This document shows positions 44,337-52,892 of a stretch of DNA of 64,000 nucleotides, piece after piece. Source of the stretch: Sphingobacteriia bacterium RIFOXYC2_FULL_35_18 (GTDB lineage: Bacteria; Bacteroidota; Bacteroidia; Chitinophagales; Chitinophagaceae); contig MIAG01000002.1 in NCBI GenBank assembly GCA_001829005.1, forward strand, positions 175,210 through 239,209, in the 5' to 3' direction. The notes beneath the pieces are model-generated. The model was not told where the DNA came from, ran no database searches, and saw only the letters and a list, made by a program, of their open reading frames with translations. The translations under genes and the position numbers were made by a program. The first letter of the stretch is position 1. Each line of letters begins with the position of its first letter.

Positions 44337-44753
44337 TTATTTTTTTGCCCTTTGTTTTTTCACTTCTGCAGTAGTTACTACCCCTGCTTTATTCCCGAAA
44401 CTATTTCTAATATAAGTTAGTACATCTGCAATTTGTTGATCCGTTAAAAAAGAATGGGCTGCCATTGGGTTATTGTATTCCTCTCCATTAATTTCAAGTG
44501 GGTCGGTTAATCCATTTAATACAATGTCAATTAATCTTGTTTTACTACCAGTAACATAAACAGTGCCGGCCAATGGAGGATTTAACCTAGGCACCCCATT
44601 CCCATCGGCCTGATGACAAGCTTGACAATACATATCGTACACTTTCTTTCCATTCAACATCAATTTCGATTTGCTTTGTGTAGACTTTTGAGCAAATGCT
44701 CCAACTGAAAGAAAAATCAATCCTATTATTATTATGACAACTTTCAACCTCAT
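44337..44753 (-). CDS. secreted class I c-type cytochrome inside the his operon
   Basis: 138 residues. The signal peptide (MRLKVVIIIIGLIFLSVGAFAQ, in part) leads to a mono-haem domain with CQACH as the haem-binding motif and Met in 'NPMAAHSFLTDQQ' as likely distal ligand; 'LTYIRNSFGN' is the typical C-terminal helix. It most likely accepts electrons from the dehydrogenase encoded 11 nt upstream. Its place between hisC and hisB is unusual and unrelated to known histidine chemistry. The DNA has no visible sign of transfer. Confidence 0.92.
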   Translation of the reverse strand: MRLKVVIIIIGLIFLSVGAFAQKSTQSKSKLMLNGKKVYDMYCQACHQADGNGVPRLNPPLAGTVYVTGSKTRLIDIVLNGLTDPLEINGEEYNNPMAAHSFLTDQQIADVLTYIRNSFGNKAGVVTTAEVKKQRAKK

Positions 44754-44764
44754 GATTATTGCAA

Positions 44765-46009
44765 TTATTTATTGTAAGAAATTTTCCAAACATAACCTGC
44801 TTTATCATCGGATACGTAAATAGATCCATCTTCTCCTTGTGCCAAACCTGTGGGACGATGTTTTGCTGCAGATAGATTTGTAACAGGAGTCATGCCAGAA
44901 AATCCATCTGCAAACACTTCCCATTTCCCAGTAGGAACTCCATCTTTCATAGGAACAAATACCACATAAAATCCTTCTTGAGGCTCTGGTGTTCTATTCC
45001 AACTTCCATGAAAAGCAATAAAAGCACCATGCTTATATTTTGCTGGAAATTGGTTGCCTGAATAAATCAATAAGGCATTCGGCGCCATATGTCCAGGAAA
45101 ACCTACCAACGGGGAAATAGCATTTGGAGCACCTTCTTTTTTGCCGTCTCCTCCATATTCAGGATTCAATATTTTTTTATTCTGAAAATGATCCCAATGT
45201 ATATAAGGCCAACCACAATCATCTCCTTTTTTTACTCTGTAAAAAGTTTCAGAGGGCAATTCAGCACCGCGCTTTTGATCATACATTTCAGGGAAATATT
45301 GGTACAGCATATCTCTTCCATGAATAGTTACATATAAATCGTTCACTTCATTGTTCCAATCAATTCCTAGTGCATTACGCATTCCTGTTGCATATCTTAC
45401 ACCATCATTTAAAGTTTGATTGGTTTTTGTTGTACTAAATTGCCAAATACCTCCTGCATTTTCCAAAATGGGGCAAGGTGTTAAACCAGGGGATCCCTTT
45501 TGTCTGTCTTGTTCTTGACAAACATTTGACGGAGCACCAATATTTACATATAGGTTTCCTTCTTTATCAAAAGTTATTGACTTTGAAGCATGTTGTCTTT
45601 TGTTAATTAAACCATCTACTACTATTTCAGGTTGGTCGGGATTTACAATATTTTGATTGGCATCTAGTTTATATCGATAAATAGTTTGATCAGAAGTGGC
45701 ATATAAATACCCATTATTAATAGCAATTCCCGTACCTGTATAATTACCAAAGGCCAAAGTATCTTCCATAACGCCATCATTGTTCTTATCGCGTAAACGG
45801 TAAATACCTTTCCCATTTACCAAGCGATCTAACTTCATATATAAGTCTCCATTACTGTTCACAGCAATATGTCTAACCCTACCTAAATCATTGGCAACAA
45901 TTTTACTGGAAAAACCGGTGGGCAATTGAATAGGAACTTGTTGCTTTGGTTGAGCAACAACTATATTCAAAACCATTAACATAGCGACTACTAATATTAT
46001 TTTTTGCAT
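44765..46009 (-). CDS. PQQ-dependent glucose/sorbosone dehydrogenase-like protein
   Basis: 414 residues, exported (signal ending VVAQPKQ). It is a six-bladed beta-propeller of the GSDH/sorbosone dehydrogenase type: 'HIAVNSNGDLYMKLD', 'SKSITFDKEGNLYVNIGAPS', 'RYATGMRNALGIDWN', 'DDCGWPYIHWDH' and 'FHGSWNRTPEPQEG'. The His and Arg near 'ATGMRNA' and 'FAFHGSW'-type loops fit the cofactor region, but the PQQ ligands cannot be confirmed by eye. The substrate is unknown. With the cytochrome c gene it forms a periplasmic dehydrogenase module set inside the his operon, 23 nt after hisC. Confidence 0.85.
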   Translation of the reverse strand: MQKIILVVAMLMVLNIVVAQPKQQVPIQLPTGFSSKIVANDLGRVRHIAVNSNGDLYMKLDRLVNGKGIYRLRDKNNDGVMEDTLAFGNYTGTGIAINNGYLYATSDQTIYRYKLDANQNIVNPDQPEIVVDGLINKRQHASKSITFDKEGNLYVNIGAPSNVCQEQDRQKGSPGLTPCPILENAGGIWQFSTTKTNQTLNDGVRYATGMRNALGIDWNNEVNDLYVTIHGRDMLYQYFPEMYDQKRGAELPSETFYRVKKGDDCGWPYIHWDHFQNKKILNPEYGGDGKKEGAPNAISPLVGFPGHMAPNALLIYSGNQFPAKYKHGAFIAFHGSWNRTPEPQEGFYVVFVPMKDGVPTGKWEVFADGFSGMTPVTNLSAAKHRPTGLAQGEDGSIYVSDDKAGYVWKISYNK

Positions 46010-46032
46010 ATATATTATATTAAAGTATGAAT

Positions 46033-47094
46033 TTATGAATTCAATTGATACCAGTCTTGCATAGCTTCCACCAAAATGGTATTATCATGCTCTGAACCTA
46101 CAGTAATTCTTAAGCAATCGTTGCAGAGTTGCACATTACTCCTATCTCTTAATACAATCCCTTTGGTTAATAAAAATTCATACACTTTTCTAGCATCTTT
46201 TATTTTAACCAATAAAAAATTGGCATCAGATGGATACACTTCTTGTACTGTTGGCATCAAATTAAAAACATCTGCTAATGCATCTCTCATATCTACCAAT
46301 AATCGAATCATGTCGTTTACTTGACCCACTTCTTCCAAAGCCTTTAATGCCAACTCTTGTGTTGATTGATTAATATTATATGGAGGTTTAACCCGATTAA
46401 GCACTTCAATAATTGCTGTTGATGCAAAAGCCATACCTAATCTTAATCCAGCTAACCCCCAAGCTTTACTGAAAGTTTGCAATACAACAAGATTTGGGTA
46501 CTCAGTTAATTCTTGAACAAATGATTTTTGCTTTGAGAAATTAATATAAGCCTCGTCTATTATAACTATTCCTTTGAAATTATTTAAAATCGTTTCTATA
46601 TCTATGCGATTAATTGAATTCCCTGTTGGATTATTGGGGGAGCAAATCCAAATTAGTTTAGTATTACTATCAATAGCTTGTTCTATTTCAACCAAGTTTA
46701 ACTGAAAACTAGGCAGCAGAGGAATCTTTTTTAGCTCAATATCATTTATATGAGCACTTACTTCGTACATGCCATAGGTTGGTGGGCATATTATAACATT
46801 ATCTTTTGATGGAATACAAAAACTTCTATACAACAAGTCTATGCATTCATCACTTCCATTACCTAAAAAAATATGTTCTGCAGTAATTCCTTTGACAACA
46901 GCAAGCTTATTTTTTACAGCAACCTGATGAGGGTCAGGATAACGATTATACCATTTAGGTAATGGTGAACCTAAGCTATTCTCATTGGCATCTAAAAACA
47001 CTTTTGCCTCCCCACTATACTCATCTCTTGCAGAAGAATATGGGGTTAATTGAGCAATATTGGGCCTAACAAGGTCATTTAAATTAAACAACAT
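46033..47094 (-). CDS. hisC: histidinol-phosphate aminotransferase
   Basis: 353 residues, fold-type I PLP enzyme. 'VFLDANENSLGSPLP' at the N-terminus, 'LGNGSDECIDLL', 'CSPNNPTGNSI', 'VIIDEAYINFS' and the PLP-lysine motif 'LQTFSKAWGLAGLRLG' are all visible. Normal length. It follows hisD by 5 nt. Confidence 0.96.
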   Translation of the reverse strand: MLFNLNDLVRPNIAQLTPYSSARDEYSGEAKVFLDANENSLGSPLPKWYNRYPDPHQVAVKNKLAVVKGITAEHIFLGNGSDECIDLLYRSFCIPSKDNVIICPPTYGMYEVSAHINDIELKKIPLLPSFQLNLVEIEQAIDSNTKLIWICSPNNPTGNSINRIDIETILNNFKGIVIIDEAYINFSKQKSFVQELTEYPNLVVLQTFSKAWGLAGLRLGMAFASTAIIEVLNRVKPPYNINQSTQELALKALEEVGQVNDMIRLLVDMRDALADVFNLMPTVQEVYPSDANFLLVKIKDARKVYEFLLTKGIVLRDRSNVQLCNDCLRITVGSEHDNTILVEAMQDWYQLNS

Positions 47095-47099
47095 AATAT

Positions 47100-48377
47100 T
47101 TATTTTAATCTCACTCTTACGGCTTCTGCATGGGCTCTTAATCCTTCTGCTTCAGCCATTGTTTCAACCGTTTGTGCAATTGCAGTTAACCCTTCTTTGG
47201 TTAATTGCTGGAATGTAATTTTTTTTATAAAACTATCAACACTTACCCCACTATACATTCTTGCATAGGCATTAGTGGGTAATGTATGATTCGTTCCGCT
47301 GGCATAATCACCTACTGCTTCAGGTGAATAATTACCAATGAAAACAGATCCTGCATTTGAAATTTGTTCGGCAATATCATTGGCATTTACGCAAGCAATA
47401 ATTAAATGTTCTGCAGCATACTCATTAACTAAATCAACTGCATCCGACAAATTACTCATCAACACAGCACGGCTGTTTTGTAATGCTTTTAATGCTAATT
47501 CTTTTCTTGGCAACAGTGCTAGTTGACTAACTAAACATTCATTAACTGTATTAATTAATTGAGCAGAAGTACTAACCAATAATACTTGGCTATCTGGTCC
47601 GTGTTCGGCTTGACTTAATAAATCTGCTGCAACAAAATTGGGTACTGCTGTTTCATCAGCTAATACGCATACTTCACTGGGTCCTGCCGGCATATCAATG
47701 GCAACTCCACTCTGCTGAACCATTTGTTTAGCTGCGGTTACATATTGATTACCTGGTCCAAATATTTTATATACAGCCGGAACGGTTTCTGTTCCATATG
47801 CCATTGCTGCAATTGCTTGTACACCGCCAATTTTATACAACTGCTTTATTCCAACTAGATTGGCTGCAAAAATGATTGCAGGATGTAATTTGCCGTTTTT
47901 ATCTGGTGGAGAGCAAAGTACTACTTGCTTACATTTTGCAATTTCAGCGGGTATACCCAACATTAAAATAGTGGAAAACAAGGGAGCCGAACCACCGGGA
48001 ATATATAAGCCTACTTTATCAATCCCCACCCACTTGCGCCAGCAAGTTATACCAGGCATTGTTTCTATGGGTAATTCTTTATTAATTTGAGCCAAATGAA
48101 ACCTTCTAATATTAGTAGCTGCAGCTTCAATAGCTTTCTTTAATGTTGGGTCAAGCAAATCAATGGCTTCTTTTATTTCTGCTTCAGAAACAAAGGAATT
48201 ATTGAGTTGTACCCCATCAAATTCTAATGTATATTGCTGAACAGCTTTATCACCATTCAGTTTCACCGCATTTAAAACATTCGCCACCTTCTCATTTAAC
48301 AATAAAGTATCTACTTCAGGTCTTTTTGTGATTGCAGGCCAACTTGCTCTTTCAGGAAACTCAAGAATTTTCATCAT
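47100..48377 (-). CDS. hisD: histidinol dehydrogenase
   Basis: 425 residues. Zn and catalytic motifs are 'MPAGPSEVCVLADETA' , 'DLLSQAEHGPDSQVLLV' (His/Gln ligands) and 'GDYASGTNHTLPTNAYA'. It oxidises histidinol to histidine in two NAD-dependent steps. The start ATG at 48377 could also be the second Met. It follows hisG by 3 nt. Confidence 0.97.
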   Translation of the reverse strand: MMKILEFPERASWPAITKRPEVDTLLLNEKVANVLNAVKLNGDKAVQQYTLEFDGVQLNNSFVSEAEIKEAIDLLDPTLKKAIEAAATNIRRFHLAQINKELPIETMPGITCWRKWVGIDKVGLYIPGGSAPLFSTILMLGIPAEIAKCKQVVLCSPPDKNGKLHPAIIFAANLVGIKQLYKIGGVQAIAAMAYGTETVPAVYKIFGPGNQYVTAAKQMVQQSGVAIDMPAGPSEVCVLADETAVPNFVAADLLSQAEHGPDSQVLLVSTSAQLINTVNECLVSQLALLPRKELALKALQNSRAVLMSNLSDAVDLVNEYAAEHLIIACVNANDIAEQISNAGSVFIGNYSPEAVGDYASGTNHTLPTNAYARMYSGVSVDSFIKKITFQQLTKEGLTAIAQTVETMAEAEGLRAHAEAVRVRLK

Positions 48378-48380
48378 AAC

Positions 48381-49256
48381 TTAAATAATCATTTTTTCAA
48401 TTGGAACTACTAAAATTCCCTCAGCACCAGCCGCTTTCAGTTGTTCAATAATATTCCAAAAATCATTTTCATTTAAAACACTATGTACGCTGCTCCAGCC
48501 TTCTGTTGCTAGTGGCAACACAGTAGGACTTTTCATACCAGGAAGCAATCCTATGATTTCATCTAATTTATTATTGGGGGCATTTAGAAGTATATATTTA
48601 TTATTTTTTGCTTTCTTAACCGACTGAATTCTAAAAATAAGTCTTTGCAATAATTGCTGTTGTACTTCATTTAATAGATTATTCTTTATTAATACAGCTT
48701 GAGATTCAAAAATAACTTCCACTTCTTTAAGCCCATTCATAAATAAGGTAGATCCACTACTCACTAAATCACAAATGGCATCAGCTAATCCTATCCCGGG
48801 GGCAATTTCCACACTTCCGCTGATTTCATGAATTTCTGCTTCAATGCCTTTTGTTTTCAAAAAATTGGAGACAATTACCGGATAACTAGTGGCAATTTTT
48901 TTATTCTGCAAAAAATAGGCGTTCTCATATACTTCGTTTCTTTGAACTGCCATACTAAGTCTACACTTACCAAACCCCAGCTTTTCTTCAATTTCTACTT
49001 TTTTATTTTTTTCGAAAACAACATTCTCTCCCACAAACCCAATATCTGCAACCCCATCTTCAACATATTGAGGAATATCATCGTCTCTTAAGAAAAACAC
49101 TTCTATTGGGAAGTTGGTTGCATCTGCTTTCAACTTGTTTACACCATTGCTTATATCTATGCCACATTCCTTCAACAAACGCATAGAATCATCGTGTAAT
49201 CTTCCACTTTTTTGTATGGCCAATCTCAATTTGTAGTTTTCATTATTATTTTTCAT
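48381..49256 (-). CDS. hisG: ATP phosphoribosyltransferase (long form)
   Basis: 291 residues, the HisG(L) form with its own regulatory C-terminal domain, so no HisZ is required. 'LAIQKSGRLHDDSMRLL', 'DDIPQYVEDGVADIGFVG' and 'EIAPGIGLADAICDLVSSG' (PRPP loop) define the catalytic part. The C-terminal ferredoxin-like domain normally mediates histidine feedback. It is the first structural gene after the his attenuator. Confidence 0.96.
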   Translation of the reverse strand: MKNNNENYKLRLAIQKSGRLHDDSMRLLKECGIDISNGVNKLKADATNFPIEVFFLRDDDIPQYVEDGVADIGFVGENVVFEKNKKVEIEEKLGFGKCRLSMAVQRNEVYENAYFLQNKKIATSYPVIVSNFLKTKGIEAEIHEISGSVEIAPGIGLADAICDLVSSGSTLFMNGLKEVEVIFESQAVLIKNNLLNEVQQQLLQRLIFRIQSVKKAKNNKYILLNAPNNKLDEIIGLLPGMKSPTVLPLATEGWSSVHSVLNENDFWNIIEQLKAAGAEGILVVPIEKMII

Positions 49257-49285
49257 GTTCCGTTATTTATTCTTCCTGTTAAAGC

Positions 49286-49314
49286 AAAAAAAAAGCCTAC
49301 CAGTAGGTAAGCTT
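49286..49314 (-). terminator. his attenuator terminator
   Basis: On the minus strand AAGCTTACC (49306-49314) and GGTAGGCTT (49293-49301) form a 9-bp stem with a 4-nt loop, followed by a run of T (49286-49294). It lies between hisL and hisG. The same GGTAGGC string occurs at 49345-49351, overlapping the hisL stop codon, and can replace the distal arm in a competing pairing. Confidence 0.9.
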
Positions 49315-49346
49315 GAATTCAATATATTGGTACAATACACCGATGC

Positions 49347-49397
49347 CTACCCTTTCGGATGCATATGATGGTGATGTATATGTAGATTTTGTATCAT
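49347..49397 (-). CDS. hisL: his operon leader peptide (six His codons)
   Basis: A 16-residue ORF, MIQNLHIHHHHMHPKG, with six His codons among eight between 49359 and 49382, and stop TAG at 49347-49349. The stop lies inside GGTAGGC (49345-49351), which is identical to the terminator's distal arm and can pair 7 bp with the proximal arm GCTTACC. Under histidine starvation a ribosome stalled upstream frees this antiterminator; with histidine available the ribosome reaches the stop, masks it, and the terminator stops transcription before hisG. The predicted transcript starts about 4 nt before the ATG. Confidence 0.92.
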   Translation of the reverse strand: MIQNLHIHHHHMHPKG

Positions 49398-49404
49398 TAT
49401 GTTA

Positions 49405-49436
49405 CAAAACTAAGCCCCTATTTCAACAAAGACAAA
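49405..49436 (-). promoter_or_regulatory. his operon promoter
   Basis: On the minus strand TTTG (49436-49433), a 20-bp spacer and TAGTTTTG (49412-49405), an exact TAnnTTTG. The predicted start is about 49401, only 4 nt before the hisL ATG. Confidence 0.65.
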
Positions 49437-49527
49437 TATTTTTTCTAGTTCACCTTATTGCTGCATTTACTAAACTAATTATTGGTAATTTGAGCAGCAT
49501 TGAATTGCCCAAATAAATTAAGCAAAT

Positions 49528-51945
49528 ATGAAAATGATCAAACATTTATTTACTGTATTAACCTTTCTGGTTACCACCACAATGGTTATTGGCCAAGATG
49601 CCGCCAGTTATCAAAATCCACCTAAAGTAATTGAAGATTTATTACTTGCAAAACCAACACCTTCCGTAAGTGTAGACGGCAAAGGGGTATGGATGTTGCT
49701 TTCTGAACGAAACTCTTACCCTACAGTAGAAGAATTAGGACAACCAGAAATTAGGGTTGCTGGCTTAAGACTAAATCCTAATAACTTTTCTCCAAGCAGA
49801 CAAACGTATATCAACAATTTTCAACTTAAAAATTTAAAAGAAGATAAAGTCTATTCAGTTATAGGATTGCCTGCTACGCTTTTGGCTGGTGCAGTTAGCT
49901 GGAGTCCTTCAGAAACTAAAATAGCTTTTACTCATACAAGTAGTAATAAGGTAGAACTCTATATTATTGATATTGCTACAAAAAAAGCCAGTCTGGTAAG
50001 CAAACGACCATTGAATTCAGTGTTGGGCAACCCTTATACATGGGTAGACGATAACACTATTATTTATAAATCAACCATCTCGTCTGCTGCAAATGCCCCT
50101 AAAAGACCAATTACTCCAAAGGGTCCAACCATACAGCAGAACTTAGGGAAAGCCGCTCCAAGTCCTACCTATCAAGACTTAATAAAAAGCCCATATGACG
50201 AACAATTGTTTCAGTTTTATGCAACAACCCAATTAGTGATTAGTAAAAATGGAGTAGAAACGCTATCTGGCAAACCTTGTATATTAAGTGGTTTCAGCTT
50301 ATCCCCTGATAAAAAATACCTATTACAAAAAAAATTACAGCAACCGTTTTCGTATTTAGTTACGGCAAATGGCTTCCCATCTAAAATGATTATAACCGAT
50401 TTAGCTGGAAAAACAATCAAAATTGTAGCCGAATTACCTTCAACAGAAGGCACCCCTTCAGGTTATGATAATACACAGAATGTCCCAAGAAGTTTTGATT
50501 GGAGAGATGATGAAGCGGCAACTATTACTTGGGCAGAACCTTTAGATAGTGGACTCATTAAAAAACAAGTGGAATTTAGAGACGCTGTATATGCATTGAG
50601 TGCCCCTTTTACAGAAAAGGCCTCATTGCTATTCAAAACCAAATTAAGATATGGAGGCACTACTTGGGGCAATGAAAATATTGCATTAGTAAATGAAATT
50701 TCAAGAAGCAAGCAGTTAGTTAGAGTAAACCTTTTCAATTCAAGTAAAGGAAGTTTAGAATTATTACTAGAGCGTAACCAAACAGATGCTTATGGCAACC
50801 CAGGTTCACCAGTTACTAGTAAAAATAAATATGGTCGCAACGTAATTACCACCATAGAAAATGGAACAAAATTATTGATGAATAACACTACAGGATCTTC
50901 TCCAAATGGAGATTTACCATTTTTAGCAAAGTTTGATTTAACTACTAAGCAAAATGAAATTATTTGGAGATCCAATGTAGGCAGTTTTGAATTTATAGTA
51001 GAAGTATTGGATGCCAATAATTTGATTTTACTAAGTAGAAAAGAATCACAAAAAGAAGTACCCAATTATTTTATTAAAAATCTACGGCTTAGAATAGCAG
51101 ACAGAGCTATCACAAATTTCACCAACCCATACCCTGCTTTAGAAGGGGTTACAAAAGAAAAAATAAAATATAAAAGAGCAGACGGGGTAGATTTAACTGG
51201 TGATTTATATTTACCAAGTGGATACAGTAAAGACAAAGGCCCTCTTCCTTTAATTATTTGGGCTTACCCAAGAGAATTCAACTCTGCAGCTGATGCTGCA
51301 CAAATTAGAGGAAGTAAAGACAGATTTACTACCTTAAGTTGGGGTTCCCCAATTTACTATGTAACTCAGGGCTATGCCGTTTTAGACAATGCAGAAATGC
51401 CCATTGTTGCTGCAGGAAAAGATAAAAAACCCAATGACAACTTTATTGAACAATTGAAATTGAACGCCGCATCTGCTATAGAACATTTATCAGGATTAGG
51501 TATCGCAGACAAAAATAGGGTTGCTGTTGGTGGTCATAGTTATGGCGCATTTATGACTGCCAATTTATTGGCACATACCAAATTGTTTAAAGCAGGTATT
51601 GCTAGAAGTGGTGCATATAATAGAACACTTACTCCATTTGGATTTCAAAATGAAGATAGAACCTATTGGCAAGCCCCAGAATTGTATTACAATATGAGTC
51701 CATTTAGTTACGCAGATAAAATTAAAACACCTATCTTATTAATACACGGCGAAGCAGACGACAATACGGGTACTTACCCAATTAATAGCGAGCGACTATT
51801 TGCTGCAATAAAAGGAAATGGTGGAACGGTAAGATTTGTTTACTTGCCTTATGAGGCGCATGGATACAGAGGCAAAGAAAATGTTTTACATACACTATGG
51901 GAGCAATTCCAATGGCTTGAAAAGTATGTAAAGAATTCAAAATAA
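49528..51945 (+). CDS. S9 family prolyl oligopeptidase-like peptidase
   Basis: 805 residues. Signal peptide (MKMIKHLFTVLTFLVTTTMVIGQ, in part), beta-propeller N-domain, and a complete alpha/beta-hydrolase catalytic domain: Ser in 'AVGGHSYGAFMTANL', Asp in 'LLIHGEADDNTGTYP' and His in 'YLPYEAHGYRG'. The arrangement resembles glutamyl endopeptidase/S9C-type enzymes. It is periplasmic. It is divergent from hisL and ends in a terminator shared with the CHASE gene. Confidence 0.9.
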   Translation: MKMIKHLFTVLTFLVTTTMVIGQDAASYQNPPKVIEDLLLAKPTPSVSVDGKGVWMLLSERNSYPTVEELGQPEIRVAGLRLNPNNFSPSRQTYINNFQLKNLKEDKVYSVIGLPATLLAGAVSWSPSETKIAFTHTSSNKVELYIIDIATKKASLVSKRPLNSVLGNPYTWVDDNTIIYKSTISSAANAPKRPITPKGPTIQQNLGKAAPSPTYQDLIKSPYDEQLFQFYATTQLVISKNGVETLSGKPCILSGFSLSPDKKYLLQKKLQQPFSYLVTANGFPSKMIITDLAGKTIKIVAELPSTEGTPSGYDNTQNVPRSFDWRDDEAATITWAEPLDSGLIKKQVEFRDAVYALSAPFTEKASLLFKTKLRYGGTTWGNENIALVNEISRSKQLVRVNLFNSSKGSLELLLERNQTDAYGNPGSPVTSKNKYGRNVITTIENGTKLLMNNTTGSSPNGDLPFLAKFDLTTKQNEIIWRSNVGSFEFIVEVLDANNLILLSRKESQKEVPNYFIKNLRLRIADRAITNFTNPYPALEGVTKEKIKYKRADGVDLTGDLYLPSGYSKDKGPLPLIIWAYPREFNSAADAAQIRGSKDRFTTLSWGSPIYYVTQGYAVLDNAEMPIVAAGKDKKPNDNFIEQLKLNAASAIEHLSGLGIADKNRVAVGGHSYGAFMTANLLAHTKLFKAGIARSGAYNRTLTPFGFQNEDRTYWQAPELYYNMSPFSYADKIKTPILLIHGEADDNTGTYPINSERLFAAIKGNGGTVRFVYLPYEAHGYRGKENVLHTLWEQFQWLEKYVKNSK

Positions 51946-51956
51946 ATTGACAAAAT

Positions 51957-51996
51957 AAAAAAAGTCCCAGTTGCCTTCGGTAGCTGGGACTTTTTT
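51957..51996. terminator. bidirectional intrinsic terminator
   Basis: A long, nearly perfect stem (AAAGTCCCAG with CTGGGACTTT, extended by TTGCC/GGTAG, loop TTC) spans 51961-51993, flanked by A-run and T-run on the two sides. It can terminate the S9 peptidase transcript on the plus strand and the CHASE-gene transcript on the minus strand. Confidence 0.88.
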
Positions 51997-52822
51997 ATTT
52001 AACCTGCATACGTTTACAATGTAAGAGGAGACTAAAAATTAGTGAAAAAACAATTCCACCTAAAGAAAATATTATTGATCTTTTCAAGTATACGGGATTT
52101 CGCAGCTTAACTTGTATAATCCAATCGCCAATAGGCATATATTGTTCATGAACAATACCTGTTGAAAACTTAGCAGCATGCACATTAAATAAAGGAATAT
52201 AATTATTACCCTCTTGTTGTTTTTTTATTTGATAGAAAAAAGATTTATTCATGCCAGTACTATCTAATCCAAGAAAACGAATAAATCTTTCTTTTTTAAT
52301 AATAACAGCCGAATAACCCCACAAAGTGTCGTGTTGAATAATTGGATATCTCCCTACAAAACCAACTCCGCCTTGTCTTAATTTAAATGGCCCCTCAAAA
52401 TGAAGACCATTTGAACTGGAAGTCAACATCACTTCCCTTATATGCCCACTATTTGTTCCTAAATCATATCCAATAGTTTGTTCATTCCCTTTTAAAGGAT
52501 AGGTATTAATGATAACCATGTCTCGAACCAACTGAATTGCGTCTAAATATTCGTTATGCTTCAATAGCTCTTTTGCAACTTCCTCAAAATGATCTTTTAG
52601 CAAATCATGCTCTATCATAATAGCAATCATGCTAGTAGCATTATTGCTTTGGCTTAAAGCTGCTTCAATTCGTTGTTTAACATGTGCTGACTCATTTTGC
52701 ACTAATTCTATTTCCCTCGCTTTTTCAACAGTAAAAATATACCAAGCAACTGCTTGGGTAATTGCAATTGAGATTACAAAAACCCAAACAGCTGCATATT
52801 TATATTGAAAAAAGCGAAGCAT
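51995..52822 (-). CDS. stand-alone CHASE-domain membrane protein
   Basis: 275 residues. An N-terminal membrane helix ('YAAVWVFVISIAITQAVAWYIF', in part), a CHASE-type extracytoplasmic domain ('VKQRIEAALSQSNNATSMIA', 'AIQLVRDMVIINTYPLKGNE', 'GPFKLRQGGVGFVGRYPI'), and a C-terminal helix ('SIIFSLGGIVFSLIFSLLL') with only about seven residues after it. CHASE domains normally feed a histidine kinase or cyclase in the cytoplasm; none follows here, and the gene ends at a terminator. It could be a remnant, or a sensor that signals through a partner. No frameshifted kinase sequence is seen beyond its stop, where the plus-strand peptidase begins. Confidence 0.78.
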   Translation of the reverse strand: MLRFFQYKYAAVWVFVISIAITQAVAWYIFTVEKAREIELVQNESAHVKQRIEAALSQSNNATSMIAIMIEHDLLKDHFEEVAKELLKHNEYLDAIQLVRDMVIINTYPLKGNEQTIGYDLGTNSGHIREVMLTSSSNGLHFEGPFKLRQGGVGFVGRYPIIQHDTLWGYSAVIIKKERFIRFLGLDSTGMNKSFFYQIKKQQEGNNYIPLFNVHAAKFSTGIVHEQYMPIGDWIIQVKLRNPVYLKRSIIFSLGGIVFSLIFSLLLHCKRMQVK

Positions 52823-52892
52823 GAACTATTGGTAAAAAATCATTTGATAAATGCAATTTAAGTTATACAAAATAGTTCAGATGATTCAATAT

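Noticed and set aside
49313-49516. A 67-codon plus-strand ORF opposite the his leader
   Set aside because: It lies antisense to hisL and its promoter, has no recognisable feature, and its composition is explained by the reverse of the leader and terminator.
51957-51996. Hairpin considered as an inverted repeat of a mobile element
   Set aside because: The A-run and T-run flanks and its place between two convergent genes fit a bidirectional terminator; no transposase or direct repeats are nearby.
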